DNA of 43,165 bases, from assembly GCA_030040715.1 (NCBI GenBank), contig JASHTF010000335.1:1-43165 (forward strand). Reading direction: 5' to 3'. The translations under genes were made by a program, and so were the position numbers. Shown piece by piece: positions 7,396-15,205 of this stretch (its first letter is position 1; every line of letters starts with the position of its first letter). The stretch is from Gammaproteobacteria bacterium (lineage in GTDB: Bacteria > Pseudomonadota > Gammaproteobacteria > Steroidobacterales > Steroidobacteraceae). Below the pieces are notes generated by a model. That model was not told the DNA's origin. It ran no database searches and saw only the letters and a program-made list of their open reading frames with translations.

Positions 7396-9000
7396 ATGGG
7401 CGTTGTGCATGCCGCGATCGTCGAATCGCCGACTCCCGCGTTCGAGGTTCCTGCTACGACTCTCCCGCGCTATATACGGGCGCTCGCACGCGAGCGCGGC
7501 GGGCAGATTGCGATCGTGGAAGGACCCACCGGCCGGCGGATCACCTACGGTGAGCTCGATCAGCAGGTCGGGCGCGTTGCCGCGGGCTTAGCCGCCAATG
7601 GCTTGCGGCCGGACGATACCTTGTTGATCGTTGCCCCCAACTCGCCGGAGTGGATCGTGATGGCGCTAGGCGCGCTCGCTGCCGGTGGCGTCGTCAGCGG
7701 GGCTAATCCCGCAGCCAGCGGATCAGATATCGCGGATCACGTGCGCGACTGTGGTGCGTCTCTCATCTTTACGCTTGAAAGCCTGCGATCGAAGGTGCGC
7801 GAGGCGTTGGGCGCATCCAGTAACATGACACTGATCGTAATGGGTAACGCACAGCCACCCGACATCAGCTATCAGACCGTCTTTGCCTGTACCACGCCCG
7901 AGCCGCCGGGATCGGATAACCCGGACGCACTGGCTTTACTACCCTACTCCTCGGGTACGACTGGACGATCCAAGGGTGTGCGCCTTAGCCACCGCACGAT
8001 CCTTTCAAATCTGCTTCAGAGCAGCGTTCATCTCACAGATACCGAAGAACGCGGCCCGTTTACGCTTTCATATCTGCCAATGTTTCACATTTACGGCTTC
8101 GCGGTCCAGACGTTACTTCCGCTGGTTGAGGGACGCACCCTGGTGACCTTGCCGCGCTTTGAGTCCGACGTCTTTTTGAAGACACTACAGGAGTTCCGTA
8201 TCACGCATCTCAGCCTGGTGCCGCCGCTGCTGCACTTCCTGCTGAACGATTCCAGGGTTGCGAACTACGATCTGTCGTCGCTCAAACGGTTGAGCTGCGG
8301 CGCGGCACCTCTTGGAAAGGATTCCCAGGAGCAGGCGGCAGCACGCTTCCGCTGCGTCGTGGTACAGGGCTTTGGCATGACCGAGTCCTCTGGCGTGATA
8401 TCCGCCAATCGACCTGGTCGGGAGCGCGCAGGCTCGAGCGGTGAGTTGCTCCCGGGAACACAGGCCCGCGTCGTCGACCCCGTCACGCTCGCCGACGTGC
8501 CGCGCGGCAGTCCCGGGGAGATCTGGTTTCGGGGTCCGCAGGCGTTTCTCGGTTACCACAACCAGCCCGAGGCGACGGCCGACACGATCACCACTGATGG
8601 ATGGGTGCGCACCGGTGACATCGGGTACATCGACGCGGACGGGTACATTTTTCTGACCGACCGGCTCAAGGAACTCATCAAGGTCAAGGGCTACCAGGTC
8701 GCGCCGGCCGAGCTCGAGGCGCTCCTGGGCACGCATCCGCAGGTTGCCGATGCGGCGGTCATCGCTCGCGCGGATCACCGATGCGGGGAGGTGCCAGTGG
8801 CCTACGTTGTACCCCGCGGCATGCTCGACGCGTCGATGCTCAAGGATTGGGTTGCGCATCGCGTCCCTGAGTACAAACAGCTCGCGGACGTGGTGGTATG
8901 GGATGTGATCCCGAAGACACCGGCAGGCAAGATCCTTCGTCGTCATTTGCGCCTGATCGATGCGCAGCGTGCGGCAGGCGATCCGCAGCCCGATGCGTAA
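7396..9000 (+). CDS. AMP-forming acyl-CoA synthetase (4-coumarate:CoA ligase-like)
   Basis: 534 residues from the ATG at 7396, chosen because GGAG at 7386-7389 lies 6 bases upstream; in-frame TTG (7384) and ATG (7390) are alternatives. It belongs to the ANL adenylation superfamily. Visible motifs are the P-loop SSGTTGRSKGV (185-195), YLPMFHIYGF (about 227-236), GFGMTESSGV (about 325-334), the TGD motif WVRTGDIGYIDADGYIF (about 406-422), DRLKELIKVKGYQVAPAELE (about 424-443) and the C-terminal catalytic Lys in KTPAGKILRR. It would activate a carboxylic acid with ATP and CoA via an acyl-AMP. The motif pattern resembles 4-coumarate:CoA ligases and related aryl or medium-chain ligases; the true substrate cannot be read. 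It stands alone as a transcription unit. Confidence 0.92.
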   Translation: MGVVHAAIVESPTPAFEVPATTLPRYIRALARERGGQIAIVEGPTGRRITYGELDQQVGRVAAGLAANGLRPDDTLLIVAPNSPEWIVMALGALAAGGVVSGANPAASGSDIADHVRDCGASLIFTLESLRSKVREALGASSNMTLIVMGNAQPPDISYQTVFACTTPEPPGSDNPDALALLPYSSGTTGRSKGVRLSHRTILSNLLQSSVHLTDTEERGPFTLSYLPMFHIYGFAVQTLLPLVEGRTLVTLPRFESDVFLKTLQEFRITHLSLVPPLLHFLLNDSRVANYDLSSLKRLSCGAAPLGKDSQEQAAARFRCVVVQGFGMTESSGVISANRPGRERAGSSGELLPGTQARVVDPVTLADVPRGSPGEIWFRGPQAFLGYHNQPEATADTITTDGWVRTGDIGYIDADGYIFLTDRLKELIKVKGYQVAPAELEALLGTHPQVADAAVIARADHRCGEVPVAYVVPRGMLDASMLKDWVAHRVPEYKQLADVVVWDVIPKTPAGKILRRHLRLIDAQRAAGDPQPDA

Positions 9001-9308
9001 TGCAGTCACGATCTTTGGCCTGCTCTACCTAGAGGAAGTTCAGATAGCTCGCCGCGAAGCGGTCACTCGCCATCGTCAGGAAAGGGTCGACAGTGAGCGT
9101 CGCCCGAACCAGCTGCTCCCATGCGGGAAGAGGTGAACAGAATCCGTGTTCCATCTGGCGACCAGATTGCATGCGCGTCATTGCCGTGATCGTGCGAGAG
9201 TGACTAGACCGCCGAGGTTGCAAGCGGGGTGCTATCACCGGACCGCCCCACGCGGTGGGATCAAGCGCCGACCGCAACGGCTAGCCTGAGCCGTGACTAC
9301 ACGGGCGT
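9001..9308. other. Convergent intergenic region
   Basis: 308 bp between the ends of two convergent genes. An open frame on the minus strand (9029-9277, 82 codons) ends in a protein-like stretch ATLTVDPFLTMASDRFAASYL, but I recognise no family, its N-terminus is low-complexity Arg/Ser-rich, and I see no ribosome site. It may be the tail of a lost gene. No T-rich terminator was found. Confidence 0.35.
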
Positions 9309-9770
9309 TTAATCCTGGAAGACGCGCCTCGCGGCTCTGATGGCGCCGTCGATGTGTCCGATCGCCTTGTCGCGTGGATCGCTTGCGAAGGCGTTGTCTT
9401 CTCCACCAGAGATATCGGCACGCGCCTTGCGCAGATACTCGAGCGCCTCGTGTATGCGGCCGCGGTGGTCTGGACGCTCATCGAGCGCCGGGTGATAGGC
9501 GAGATTCTTACCGTCGTCGACCGCTGCGGCTTTGATCGCGTTGACAGCCGCATCAATGCGGTGCACTGCCTCCACTTCGTCGGCGCTTTGCGCCCAATCA
9601 CCCGGGCGATGCTCGATGAGCCAGCGCGCAGCACGCAGATCAGACAAAGCTCGTAGATACGCCGGGTGGCGAACCACCGGTGGGGGAGCTGCCGGAGGCG
9701 GAGCCGTTACGCATCCGACCAGTGTTCCGAGTAGTGCGATCGCTAGGGCTAGCCTACTGCTCTTCGACAT
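9309..9770 (-). CDS. Small lipoprotein with predicted helical repeats
   Basis: 153 residues from the ATG at 9770, which has a GGGAG ribosome site just upstream; a longer in-frame start at 9869 would bury the signal. The N-terminus MSKSSRLALAIALLGTLVGC is a type II signal with lipobox LVGC (Cys20), followed by a Pro/Ala-rich linker. The mature part (about 35-150) is almost wholly helical with repeated patterns: YLRALSDLRAARWLI, RIDAAVNAIKAA, RIHEALEYLRKARADI and HIDGAIRAARRVF. These look like successive helices of a four-helix domain. Similar small lipoproteins occur in other proteobacteria, but I know no function. It is monocistronic and convergent with the ligase gene. Confidence 0.82.
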   Translation of the reverse strand: MSKSSRLALAIALLGTLVGCVTAPPPAAPPPVVRHPAYLRALSDLRAARWLIEHRPGDWAQSADEVEAVHRIDAAVNAIKAAAVDDGKNLAYHPALDERPDHRGRIHEALEYLRKARADISGGEDNAFASDPRDKAIGHIDGAIRAARRVFQD

Positions 9771-10066
9771 GTCACTCTCCCGCCTTGCCTCATCCGGGCG
9801 GTGGCATCCTATTGAATCCGCAACACAGAGAAGAAGCGTCGCCCGACGGAACTGTGACGTGGGCTTCAATCAGCTATGCATTCGTCTCGATTGAGCACCA
9901 TCTGGGTCGGGAAAAGGGGTCGTCGGTGCCTATTGACGGGAATCAGCCCCCGACCTCGAATGGCCATGTCATGGGGAAACGACGGATTGGCGCCGGAATC
10001 CGAAGACTCCGAACGCGCGGTCCGGAGGCGTACCAGGCCTAGGAGTGCCTTGATAGGGGGATGCAG

Positions 10067-10333
10067 ATGAAAACGATCGTTATCGGCGAGCCCTCCGGCG
10101 CCAGCATGGAGGAAATCATGAAGATCTATCCTCGACACAAAGTGGTCGTCGAAAAGTTCGTCGCACGCGGTGTCGTAGTCGGGATCGGTCCCTTCGACGA
10201 CCTGGGAAACATGGCTATCTTTAAGACACGAGCCGCCGCGGAGGAGTACATCAAGGAAGATCCGTTTATTCTGGAGGGCGTGGTGAGATCCGTCACGATT
10301 AGGGACTGGAAGGACTCGCTGCTGCCAGAGTAG
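10067..10333 (+). CDS. YciI-like small protein
   Basis: 88 residues from the ATG at 10067, placed 6 bases after GGGGG; an in-frame ATG at 10061 abuts that G-run. It has the size and shape of YCII-related proteins (ferredoxin-like alpha/beta fold): an opening strand MKTIVIGEP, a helix EEIMKIYPRHKVVVEKFVARGVVVGIGPFDD, then MAIFKTRAAAEEYIKEDPFILEGVVRSVTIRDW. The DPF(I/V)xxGV segment (about residues 63-70) is typical of YciI-type proteins. The role of the family is mostly unknown, apart from links to muconolactone isomerase-like folds and chlorinated aromatic degradation in some operons. It stands alone here. Confidence 0.78.
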   Translation: MKTIVIGEPSGASMEEIMKIYPRHKVVVEKFVARGVVVGIGPFDDLGNMAIFKTRAAAEEYIKEDPFILEGVVRSVTIRDWKDSLLPE

Positions 10334-10334
10334 C

Positions 10335-10352
10335 CCGGACGCGCGAGTCCGG
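10335..10352 (+). terminator. Hairpin between convergent genes, weak terminator candidate
   Basis: CCGGAC (10335-10340) and GTCCGG (10347-10352) form a perfect 6-bp GC-rich stem with a 6-base loop immediately after the YciI stop. No T-run follows on the plus strand and none on the minus strand toward the convergent gene, so termination would be weak or factor-assisted. Confidence 0.3.
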
Positions 10353-10366
10353 TGGTAACTCCATTG

Positions 10367-11278
10367 CTACGACTCGCTGAGCCGCCGCGGCGATATCGTC
10401 CGCGGCGCTTGGCGGCGTAGTGCGGGGTCCGACTCGAGGCAGATCTCGCGCGTGTGCAGCCAACAGTTTGGACCGGGCTCATGATCATCGCGCCGCAGAC
10501 GACACACAGACGCACCGTTGCCGCCGTCGAGGGCGCGCGCGAGCATCGCCTCCCCATCGGCTGATCTGGCACCTTCACAGTGAAAGATGCCAACAGGGGA
10601 AGTGAACCGGGCGGTGTATTCCGCCCCGCGCCTGGCAACGAGCAGCATGGAGCCGGCCCCAATGCCGGGCATCCCTGGTACCCCGACCGTTAGCGGTATG
10701 AGCAAACGCCCCCCGACACCCAGTTGATCGAGCCAGATCGGCTCCGGTCGTGTGCATCCAGCATTCACGAAGATCGCATCGAACGTGCCGAAGGACTGAC
10801 GCGCTCCATTAGCCGCCAGAACCCTGACCGTGGCATAGGGCCGCAGATTCAGCTCTGCTCGTGCTGCCAATCCTGGATCGAGCTCGACGGCAACCGCGGT
10901 CCCTTGCGGCCCGAGCGCATGAGCAGCCACTGCGGTGTAGTAGCCGACTCCGCAGCCAACGTGGAGCAGCCTTTCTCCTGCGGAAAGCGTCAAGGTATCC
11001 AGAAACAGGAGCAATCCCAGGGGCTCTCCGTTGTTCAGCTTGCGACGTTCATCCAAAGCGACCAACACGTTCTGGTATAGATGGCGCGGGTCACTGTCGG
11101 GGGTGACGCGGTAGCCCTGCGCAATCTCGGCGGCACGCATGGTCTTCCAGGGCCCCGGTCCCACGAAGGCTTCGCGAGGCACGGTCGCGAGAGCATCGAT
11201 GAGTCCGATCGACTTGATGTTGCCTTGCCTCTGAATTTCCTTTGCAAAGCTAAGCCGCACCTGCTGCAAGTCGTCCAT
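10367..11278 (-). CDS. PCMT-like SAM-dependent methyltransferase
   Basis: 303 residues from the ATG at 11278, which has a strong GAGGAGG ribosome site 5 bases upstream. The N-terminal part resembles protein-L-isoaspartate O-methyltransferases: IGLIDALATVPREAFVGP (about 24-41). The SAM-binding motif I is LLHVGCGVGYYTAVAA (104-119), followed by the acidic motif II VAVELDPGLAA (about 129-139). Between them the canonical PCMT substrate-loop GxTISxP is absent and reads RKLNNGEPLGLLLFLD. After the methyltransferase core, from about residue 230, there is an unusual Arg-rich C-terminal tail. It may therefore methylate something other than isoaspartyl residues. It is a single-gene leftward unit. Confidence 0.78.
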   Translation of the reverse strand: MDDLQQVRLSFAKEIQRQGNIKSIGLIDALATVPREAFVGPGPWKTMRAAEIAQGYRVTPDSDPRHLYQNVLVALDERRKLNNGEPLGLLLFLDTLTLSAGERLLHVGCGVGYYTAVAAHALGPQGTAVAVELDPGLAARAELNLRPYATVRVLAANGARQSFGTFDAIFVNAGCTRPEPIWLDQLGVGGRLLIPLTVGVPGMPGIGAGSMLLVARRGAEYTARFTSPVGIFHCEGARSADGEAMLARALDGGNGASVCRLRRDDHEPGPNCWLHTREICLESDPALRRQAPRTISPRRLSES

Positions 11279-11423
11279 GCTGGCCTCCTCGTCAGCGATC
11301 CTAGACCCTGCGCCACGGTACGATGCAGGTTTGAGGCGCGCAGCGATAGAGGAGTGCCCCGATTGACTCAGCGCCGCAGAGTCGGCATAAGCAATGACGG
11401 CAACACCGAGGAGGCTGCATGGC

Positions 11424-11582
11424 CGGTCGTTGAGCACCCGCATCTATCGGCCTGGACGGACCGCCGGGGCGCTGGTGGCGATTGACATGAGGCTGGCGGG
11501 CCAAGCGCCCTATCCAGCGTGCGTGCAGGACGCCAATTACGCGGTGCGATGGGCCTTCATCGCGCGGCACGTGAGCGCCTGA
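11424..11582 (+). pseudogene. Alpha/beta-hydrolase remnant
   Basis: The reading frame ending at 11582 contains RIYRPG, then ALVAIDMRLAGQAPYPACVQDANYAVRWAF before a stop. This matches a central part of alpha/beta-hydrolase esterases (AxDxRLAPxxPYPAxxxDxxxAxRWLK). The oxyanion HGG motif that should precede it is missing, as are the nucleophile elbow and the C-terminal half. The distance from RIYRP to ALVAID is also far too short, suggesting an internal deletion. It is most likely a decayed fragment. Confidence 0.5.
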
Positions 11583-11629
11583 CCGTCCGATTGGTTGCCT
11601 CCTCTACTGGCCTTGCCGGGAGAATTTTG

Positions 11630-12034
11630 ATGAGCGCTTCCGTCGATATCCCAGGCTTCGTACAACTGCAGTCGCATCACCCGGTGGCCGATACGGTCGA
11701 CCGCCTGCAAGCGCTGCTTAAAGAGCGCGGCATTCTCGTGTTTGCGCGCATTGACTTCAGCGGCGACGCCGGCCGGGCCGGACTTGACATGCGGCCGGAG
11801 CAGATGCTGATCTTCGGAAATCCCAAGGCGGGCACGCCGCTGATGCTGGTCGCGCCGGCCGCGGGGCTTGATCTGCCGGTGAAAGTGCTCGTGTGGGAAG
11901 CGGCTGATGGAAAGATCTGGGCGGGCTACAACGACCCCAACTATGTGGTGCAACGCTACCGCTTGCCGGCGCACCTGGCGGCCAATCTTGCGGCGGTCGT
12001 GCCAATAATCGAGCGCGCGACGGCCGCCGAATGA
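11630..12034 (+). CDS. DUF302 domain protein
   Basis: 134 residues from the ATG at 11630 with GGGAGA about 7 bases upstream; an open frame continues upstream to 11519 but has no good start. The sequence follows the DUF302 pattern: HHPVADTVDRLQALLKERGILVFARIDFSGDAGRAGLDMRPEQMLIFGNPKAGTPLM (about residues 17-73), then LPVKVLVWEAADGKIWAGYNDPNYVVQRYRLP (about 83-114). DUF302 proteins are small homodimeric alpha/beta proteins of unknown biochemical role. The protein has no signal peptide, so it is cytoplasmic. It is convergent with the DUF202 gene. Confidence 0.88.
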   Translation: MSASVDIPGFVQLQSHHPVADTVDRLQALLKERGILVFARIDFSGDAGRAGLDMRPEQMLIFGNPKAGTPLMLVAPAAGLDLPVKVLVWEAADGKIWAGYNDPNYVVQRYRLPAHLAANLAAVVPIIERATAAE

Positions 12035-12088
12035 GCAGCATGAGGCGGACTGGCGTCTCATCATCGAGAGGCGGGCTGCTCGTCGGAT

Positions 12089-12472
12089 TCACTCGAAGGC
12101 GATATAGATGCTGTAGCTCGCAACCAGCAGCAGAGCGATTACCGATACGATCAATTCGGTACGAGTCGTCCCAGCGGAATAGGTATTGGTTTCGTCGAGC
12201 AACGCTGAGGTCCGCATGAAGCGCACAATCGCCAGTATGATCAGCAGAATCCCGGCGCCGATGAACGCCAGACCTTCATTGCGCCCGAGCGGGCCAGAAA
12301 GGCGTCGCAGCTGAAGTCCGTGCTGGCCGAGAACGGATGTGCTTGCCAGTGTGAGCACGAAGAGAGTGAACTTCTCGATCACGAACCCGAACGCGATCAC
12401 CGCTATACCGGTCCGCACCCAGGACAGGAAGGTTCGTTCGTTGGCCGCGTGATCACTGTAATTTCGGATCAT
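12089..12472 (-). CDS. DUF202 (YidH-like) inner-membrane protein
   Basis: 127 residues if started at the ATG at 12472 (MIRNYSDHAANERTFLSW); a longer start at 12526 is possible. The hallmark DUF202 N-terminus DHAANERTFLSWVRTGIAVIAFGFVIEKF (about 6-34) leads into the first membrane helix, a second helix lies at about 70-90 (GLAFIGAGILLIILAIVRFM), and a third is near the C-terminus (TELIVSVIALLLVASYSIYI). This is the usual three-helix layout. DUF202 proteins include E. coli YidH and the membrane part of eukaryotic VTC complexes; the bacterial role is not settled. It is a single-gene unit facing the DUF302 gene. Confidence 0.88.
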   Translation of the reverse strand: MIRNYSDHAANERTFLSWVRTGIAVIAFGFVIEKFTLFVLTLASTSVLGQHGLQLRRLSGPLGRNEGLAFIGAGILLIILAIVRFMRTSALLDETNTYSAGTTRTELIVSVIALLLVASYSIYIAFE

Positions 12473-12628
12473 AGTGTCATCCCACGATTGCACGGAGGCC
12501 TGATCGGCCGCCATTGTGCTGCACAAAGGCTCGCGGGCCTAGAGCGCCGAACGAGGCCAAACGAGGCCCCTGGCTCGGATAGCGCCGCGACGGCTATCGA
12601 ACCAGGCTTCACATCAAGTCGAGCTCGG

Positions 12629-13750
12629 TCAGTCGAGCGGCCATGGGATGATGGTTGGTAGCTTACCGTCGCTCGGCCGAGCGCCAGGGGATGGCTCCTC
12701 ACTATCCACGCTTCGCCACCACGGCTCGACGGTGCCGGAGGCGAGCGCGGGTTCCGTCGGCTCGCCGAGTTTGGGCATCAGGAGGCGCGCAGGGCTTGCG
12801 CGACTATGCGCGAATAGATATTCGGCGGGCTGGTCCCAGGCATGCATCGCCAGGCGGAAGGTCCCCCAGTGAACGGGTAGCAAGGCGCTGGCGCCGAGAA
12901 GCTGTGCGGCCTTGAGCGCGTTCTCGGGTCCCAGGTGGATATCGCCCCAGGCGGGATTCCACGCGCCCACCTCCAGCATCACCAGGTCGAACGGTCCGAG
13001 CCGCGCGCGAATGTCGGCGTATTCGGTCGTCAGACCGGTGTCCCCGCTGAAGAAAACGCAATGCCGCTCGGAACGCACGACGAAGGACGACCACAGCGTC
13101 GCATTGCGCGTTCGCAGCGTGCGCCCAGAGAAATGCTGTGAGGGCGCCGCGGTGACCCGAAGGCCGCCAGCCGCAAGCTCGTGGGACTCCCACCAGTCGA
13201 GCTCGGTGATGTGGTCGGGGCGCACGCCCCATGCTTCGAGATGGGCTCCAACACCGAGTGAGGTCACAAACGGCACCTCGCTCTGCGCCAGCGCGCGAAT
13301 GGTGGGATAGTCCAGGTGATCATAGTGGTCGTGCGAGATGACGATCAGGTCCACGGGCGGCATGGCGCGCAGCGGTACCGGGACTGGCTGAAAGCGCTTC
13401 GGACCGGCGAGCCGCAACGGCGAAGCACGTGGTCCCCACACCGGGTCGGTCAGTACACGCACCCCGTCGATTTCGATCAGGGTCGTGGAGTGACCCAGCC
13501 AGGTAACACGCAGGCCACTGGCAGATTTGCGCTGCCAGGTCTCGAGCGGATTCAACGACGGGAGCGGTTGTGCCGGCGTACCGCGCTCTGGACCACACAG
13601 AAAATCCGTCCAGCTCGGCATGGGCGCGTTCGGGTCGCGCAAGCCTGGAAGGATAGGATGCATGTTACGGAATCCATCCCCGGCCCAGCGTGGTGATGCT
13701 GTCATGCGCTCCAGGCGGGCTCCGGTCGCTTTCGAGCCGAGTGATTTCAT
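12629..13750 (-). CDS. Metallo-beta-lactamase-fold hydrolase (NAPE-PLD/UlaG-like)
   Basis: 373 residues. The metal-binding motif SHDHYDHLD gives His140, His142, Asp144 and His145. Later ligands fit HFSGR (about 204), the bridging Asp in FFSGDTGL (about 235-242) and the final His in LPVHWGTF (about 292). TWLGHSTTLIEIDGVRVLTDPVWGPRASP (about 83-111) is typical of the group containing N-acylphosphatidylethanolamine phospholipase D and RomA-like outer-membrane-linked proteins. It is predicted to be a cytoplasmic zinc-dependent hydrolase of phosphodiester or lactone bonds; the substrate is unknown. The ATG at 13750 is the natural start. It is read away from the terminator found just upstream, so it starts its own transcript. 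Confidence 0.88.
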   Translation of the reverse strand: MKSLGSKATGARLERMTASPRWAGDGFRNMHPILPGLRDPNAPMPSWTDFLCGPERGTPAQPLPSLNPLETWQRKSASGLRVTWLGHSTTLIEIDGVRVLTDPVWGPRASPLRLAGPKRFQPVPVPLRAMPPVDLIVISHDHYDHLDYPTIRALAQSEVPFVTSLGVGAHLEAWGVRPDHITELDWWESHELAAGGLRVTAAPSQHFSGRTLRTRNATLWSSFVVRSERHCVFFSGDTGLTTEYADIRARLGPFDLVMLEVGAWNPAWGDIHLGPENALKAAQLLGASALLPVHWGTFRLAMHAWDQPAEYLFAHSRASPARLLMPKLGEPTEPALASGTVEPWWRSVDSEEPSPGARPSDGKLPTIIPWPLD

Positions 13751-13786
13751 AAATTAATCCTGCGGCGATCTGTAGGGATGAGCAAC

Positions 13787-13813
13787 AAAAAAAGCGGGTC
13801 TCGAAGACCCGCT
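13787..13813 (-). terminator. Intrinsic terminator for the leftward transcript from the LysR gene
   Basis: AGCGGGTCT (13793-13801) and AGACCCGCT (13805-13813) form a perfect 9-bp stem with a 3-base loop. Read on the minus strand, the stem is followed by an uninterrupted run of T (A-run on the plus strand ending at 13793). This is a textbook Rho-independent terminator and would end transcription coming leftward from the LysR gene or from a small RNA upstream of it. Confidence 0.9.
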
Positions 13814-13894
13814 CAAGTAGCGGAGCTGTATGCACATTGGGGGGAAAGTGCCACTCCGCTAAGCAACCAGCCTGGATAGGCGACTCATGTCAAG
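13787..13894 (-). ncRNA. Candidate small RNA or LysR 3'UTR element with a C-rich loop
   Basis: Between the LysR stop (13924) and the terminator, the minus strand can fold a second hairpin. TAGCGGAG (13818-13825) pairs with CTCCGCTA (13854-13861), with an inner GCAC/GTGC stem (13832-13835 with 13848-13851) and a loop whose minus-strand sequence is six C. A hairpin presenting an anti-Shine-Dalgarno-like C-rich loop followed by a strong terminator is the usual plan of several trans-acting small RNAs. TTGACA is present on the minus strand at 13894-13889, but I find no good -10, so it may instead be a processed 3'UTR. No family was recognised. Confidence 0.3.
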
Positions 13895-13923
13895 GACATA
13901 CCTCCCGGGGTGGCATCGATTCC

Positions 13924-14979
13924 CTATTCCCGCGGACTCGCCGTGTGAGACACCGGCGCACGAGCGGTGAAGGGCTCACGGATCAGGAGCTTGCCGTTGT
14001 TCCGGCCGTCAGTTTTTAGCTCTGCGTTGATCGCCGATCTCACCTGTCCACTGTTCGACAGAGCTTCCGGATTCCTTGCCTCCGGCGTCCGCGGCGCCGG
14101 TACCTCCGCTACGTATTCGATCAGATGATCGATGAATGTTCGGATCTTCGGGGACAGGAGCTTGCGACCCCCATAGACCGCAAACAGAGTCGGGTATCTT
14201 AGCGGGTGGTCCGTCAGGATCGGTTGCAACACGCCGCTGAACTGAGGGTCCTCGATCACCGTCACGGGCAGGGCGGCGACACCGATCCCCGTGCTGACGG
14301 CGTGAGCGGCGGCGCTGGTCGAGCTCAGTCGCAATACCACGTGAGCGGGGACCTCGATGCTTCCGGTCGGCCCCATGAAGCGCCACGTATGTCCGCTACC
14401 GACCATGACGCTGTCATGTTGGGCCAGATCTCGAGGCAGCTTCGGAGTCCCGCGGCGCAGTAGGTATTTGGTGGAAGCGGCGATCACGAGCGGCACCGCG
14501 CGCAGCGGTCGGGCAATCAGACCATCCGGTAATGATTCCACCGTGCTGCGCAATGCCAGGTCGTAGCCCTCCTCGACGATATCTGCGATCCGGTCCTCGA
14601 AGGTGACGTCGATGACCACGTCCGGGTAGCGCCCGCGGTGCGCGGCCAGAAACTCTGCCATTCGACGCGTAGTCATCCAGGACGGGCAGGTCACCCTCAA
14701 CGTACCGCGCGGCGCTCCTCCCAAGGAGCCAATCGCTGACTCCGCCTGCTCCAGCTCCTCGAGGATAGTCTTGCAGTGCTCAAAGTAGATGCGCCCCGGC
14801 TCGGTCAGACTCAGGCTGCGACTGCTTCGATTCAGTAGTCGCGCGCCCAGACGCTGCTCAATGTTCATTACATGCTTGCTCGCCATCGCAGTGGATAAGT
14901 CCAGCCGCGCGGCCGCCGCGACAAAGGAGCCCCGTTCCACTACCTCGCGAAAGACCTTCATGCTCACGACCGTGTCCAT
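13924..14979 (-). CDS. LysR-family transcriptional regulator
   Basis: 351 residues from the ATG at 14979. The N-terminal winged helix-turn-helix reads MKVFREVVERGSFVAAAARLDLSTAMASKHVMNIEQRLGARLLNRSSRSLSLTEPG (about 7-62), the CrgA/DmlR-like class. The effector domain follows from about residue 90 (GTLRVTCPSWMTTRRMAEFLAAHRGRYPDVVIDV). The C-terminus is longer than the usual 300 residues, with about 45 extra polar residues from EVPAPRTPEA onward. It is divergent from the RND efflux operon across 226 bp, which points to control of that operon, probably in response to an aromatic or toxic compound. The transcript ends at the terminator 13787-13813. Confidence 0.92.
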   Translation of the reverse strand: MDTVVSMKVFREVVERGSFVAAAARLDLSTAMASKHVMNIEQRLGARLLNRSSRSLSLTEPGRIYFEHCKTILEELEQAESAIGSLGGAPRGTLRVTCPSWMTTRRMAEFLAAHRGRYPDVVIDVTFEDRIADIVEEGYDLALRSTVESLPDGLIARPLRAVPLVIAASTKYLLRRGTPKLPRDLAQHDSVMVGSGHTWRFMGPTGSIEVPAHVVLRLSSTSAAAHAVSTGIGVAALPVTVIEDPQFSGVLQPILTDHPLRYPTLFAVYGGRKLLSPKIRTFIDHLIEYVAEVPAPRTPEARNPEALSNSGQVRSAINAELKTDGRNNGKLLIREPFTARAPVSHTASPRE

Positions 14980-15205
14980 GGGGCACAAGATGCCAGAGTC
15001 GCGTCCCAGGCGCCTATCCCTAAAGGTAGAGTCGACCACCCCTCCGAGGGTCTCTGCGGCGCTCCATCCGCCGATGAATTCAAAAGCATCGCACCGTTCA
15101 TCAATATGGCGCCCTGAAATGGCTCGGAGGCGCTAACGATCACTGATCGCGTGGCCGGTCCGAGCCCCCGGGCCTCCCTCCAAACCGACGCACAAAGGGG
15201 ATTGC
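14980..15205. promoter_or_regulatory. Divergent control region between LysR gene and RND operon
   Basis: 226 bp between the LysR start and the adaptor-protein start must hold both promoters and presumably the LysR binding sites. I see no unambiguous -35/-10 pair. A short dyad, TTCA (from about 15098) with TGAA (ending about 15119), is the only LysR-box-like element noticed and is weak. The adaptor gene has a clear ribosome site, AAAGGGG, at 15194-15200. Confidence 0.4.

Noticed and set aside
9029-9277. An 82-codon minus-strand gene between the ligase and lipoprotein genes
   Set aside because: No ribosome site, no recognised family, and an Arg/Ser-rich first half; only the last 30 codons look protein-like, so it is mentioned but not called a gene.
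12033-12081. GAGCAGC/GCTGCTC dyad between the convergent DUF302 and DUF202 genes as a terminator
   Set aside because: Only 7 bp with a 35-base gap and no T-run; too weak to call.
13866-13894. A dedicated sigma-70 promoter for the candidate small RNA
   Set aside because: The -35 TTGACA is perfect, but no hexamer resembling TATAAT lies 16-19 bases downstream on the minus strand.
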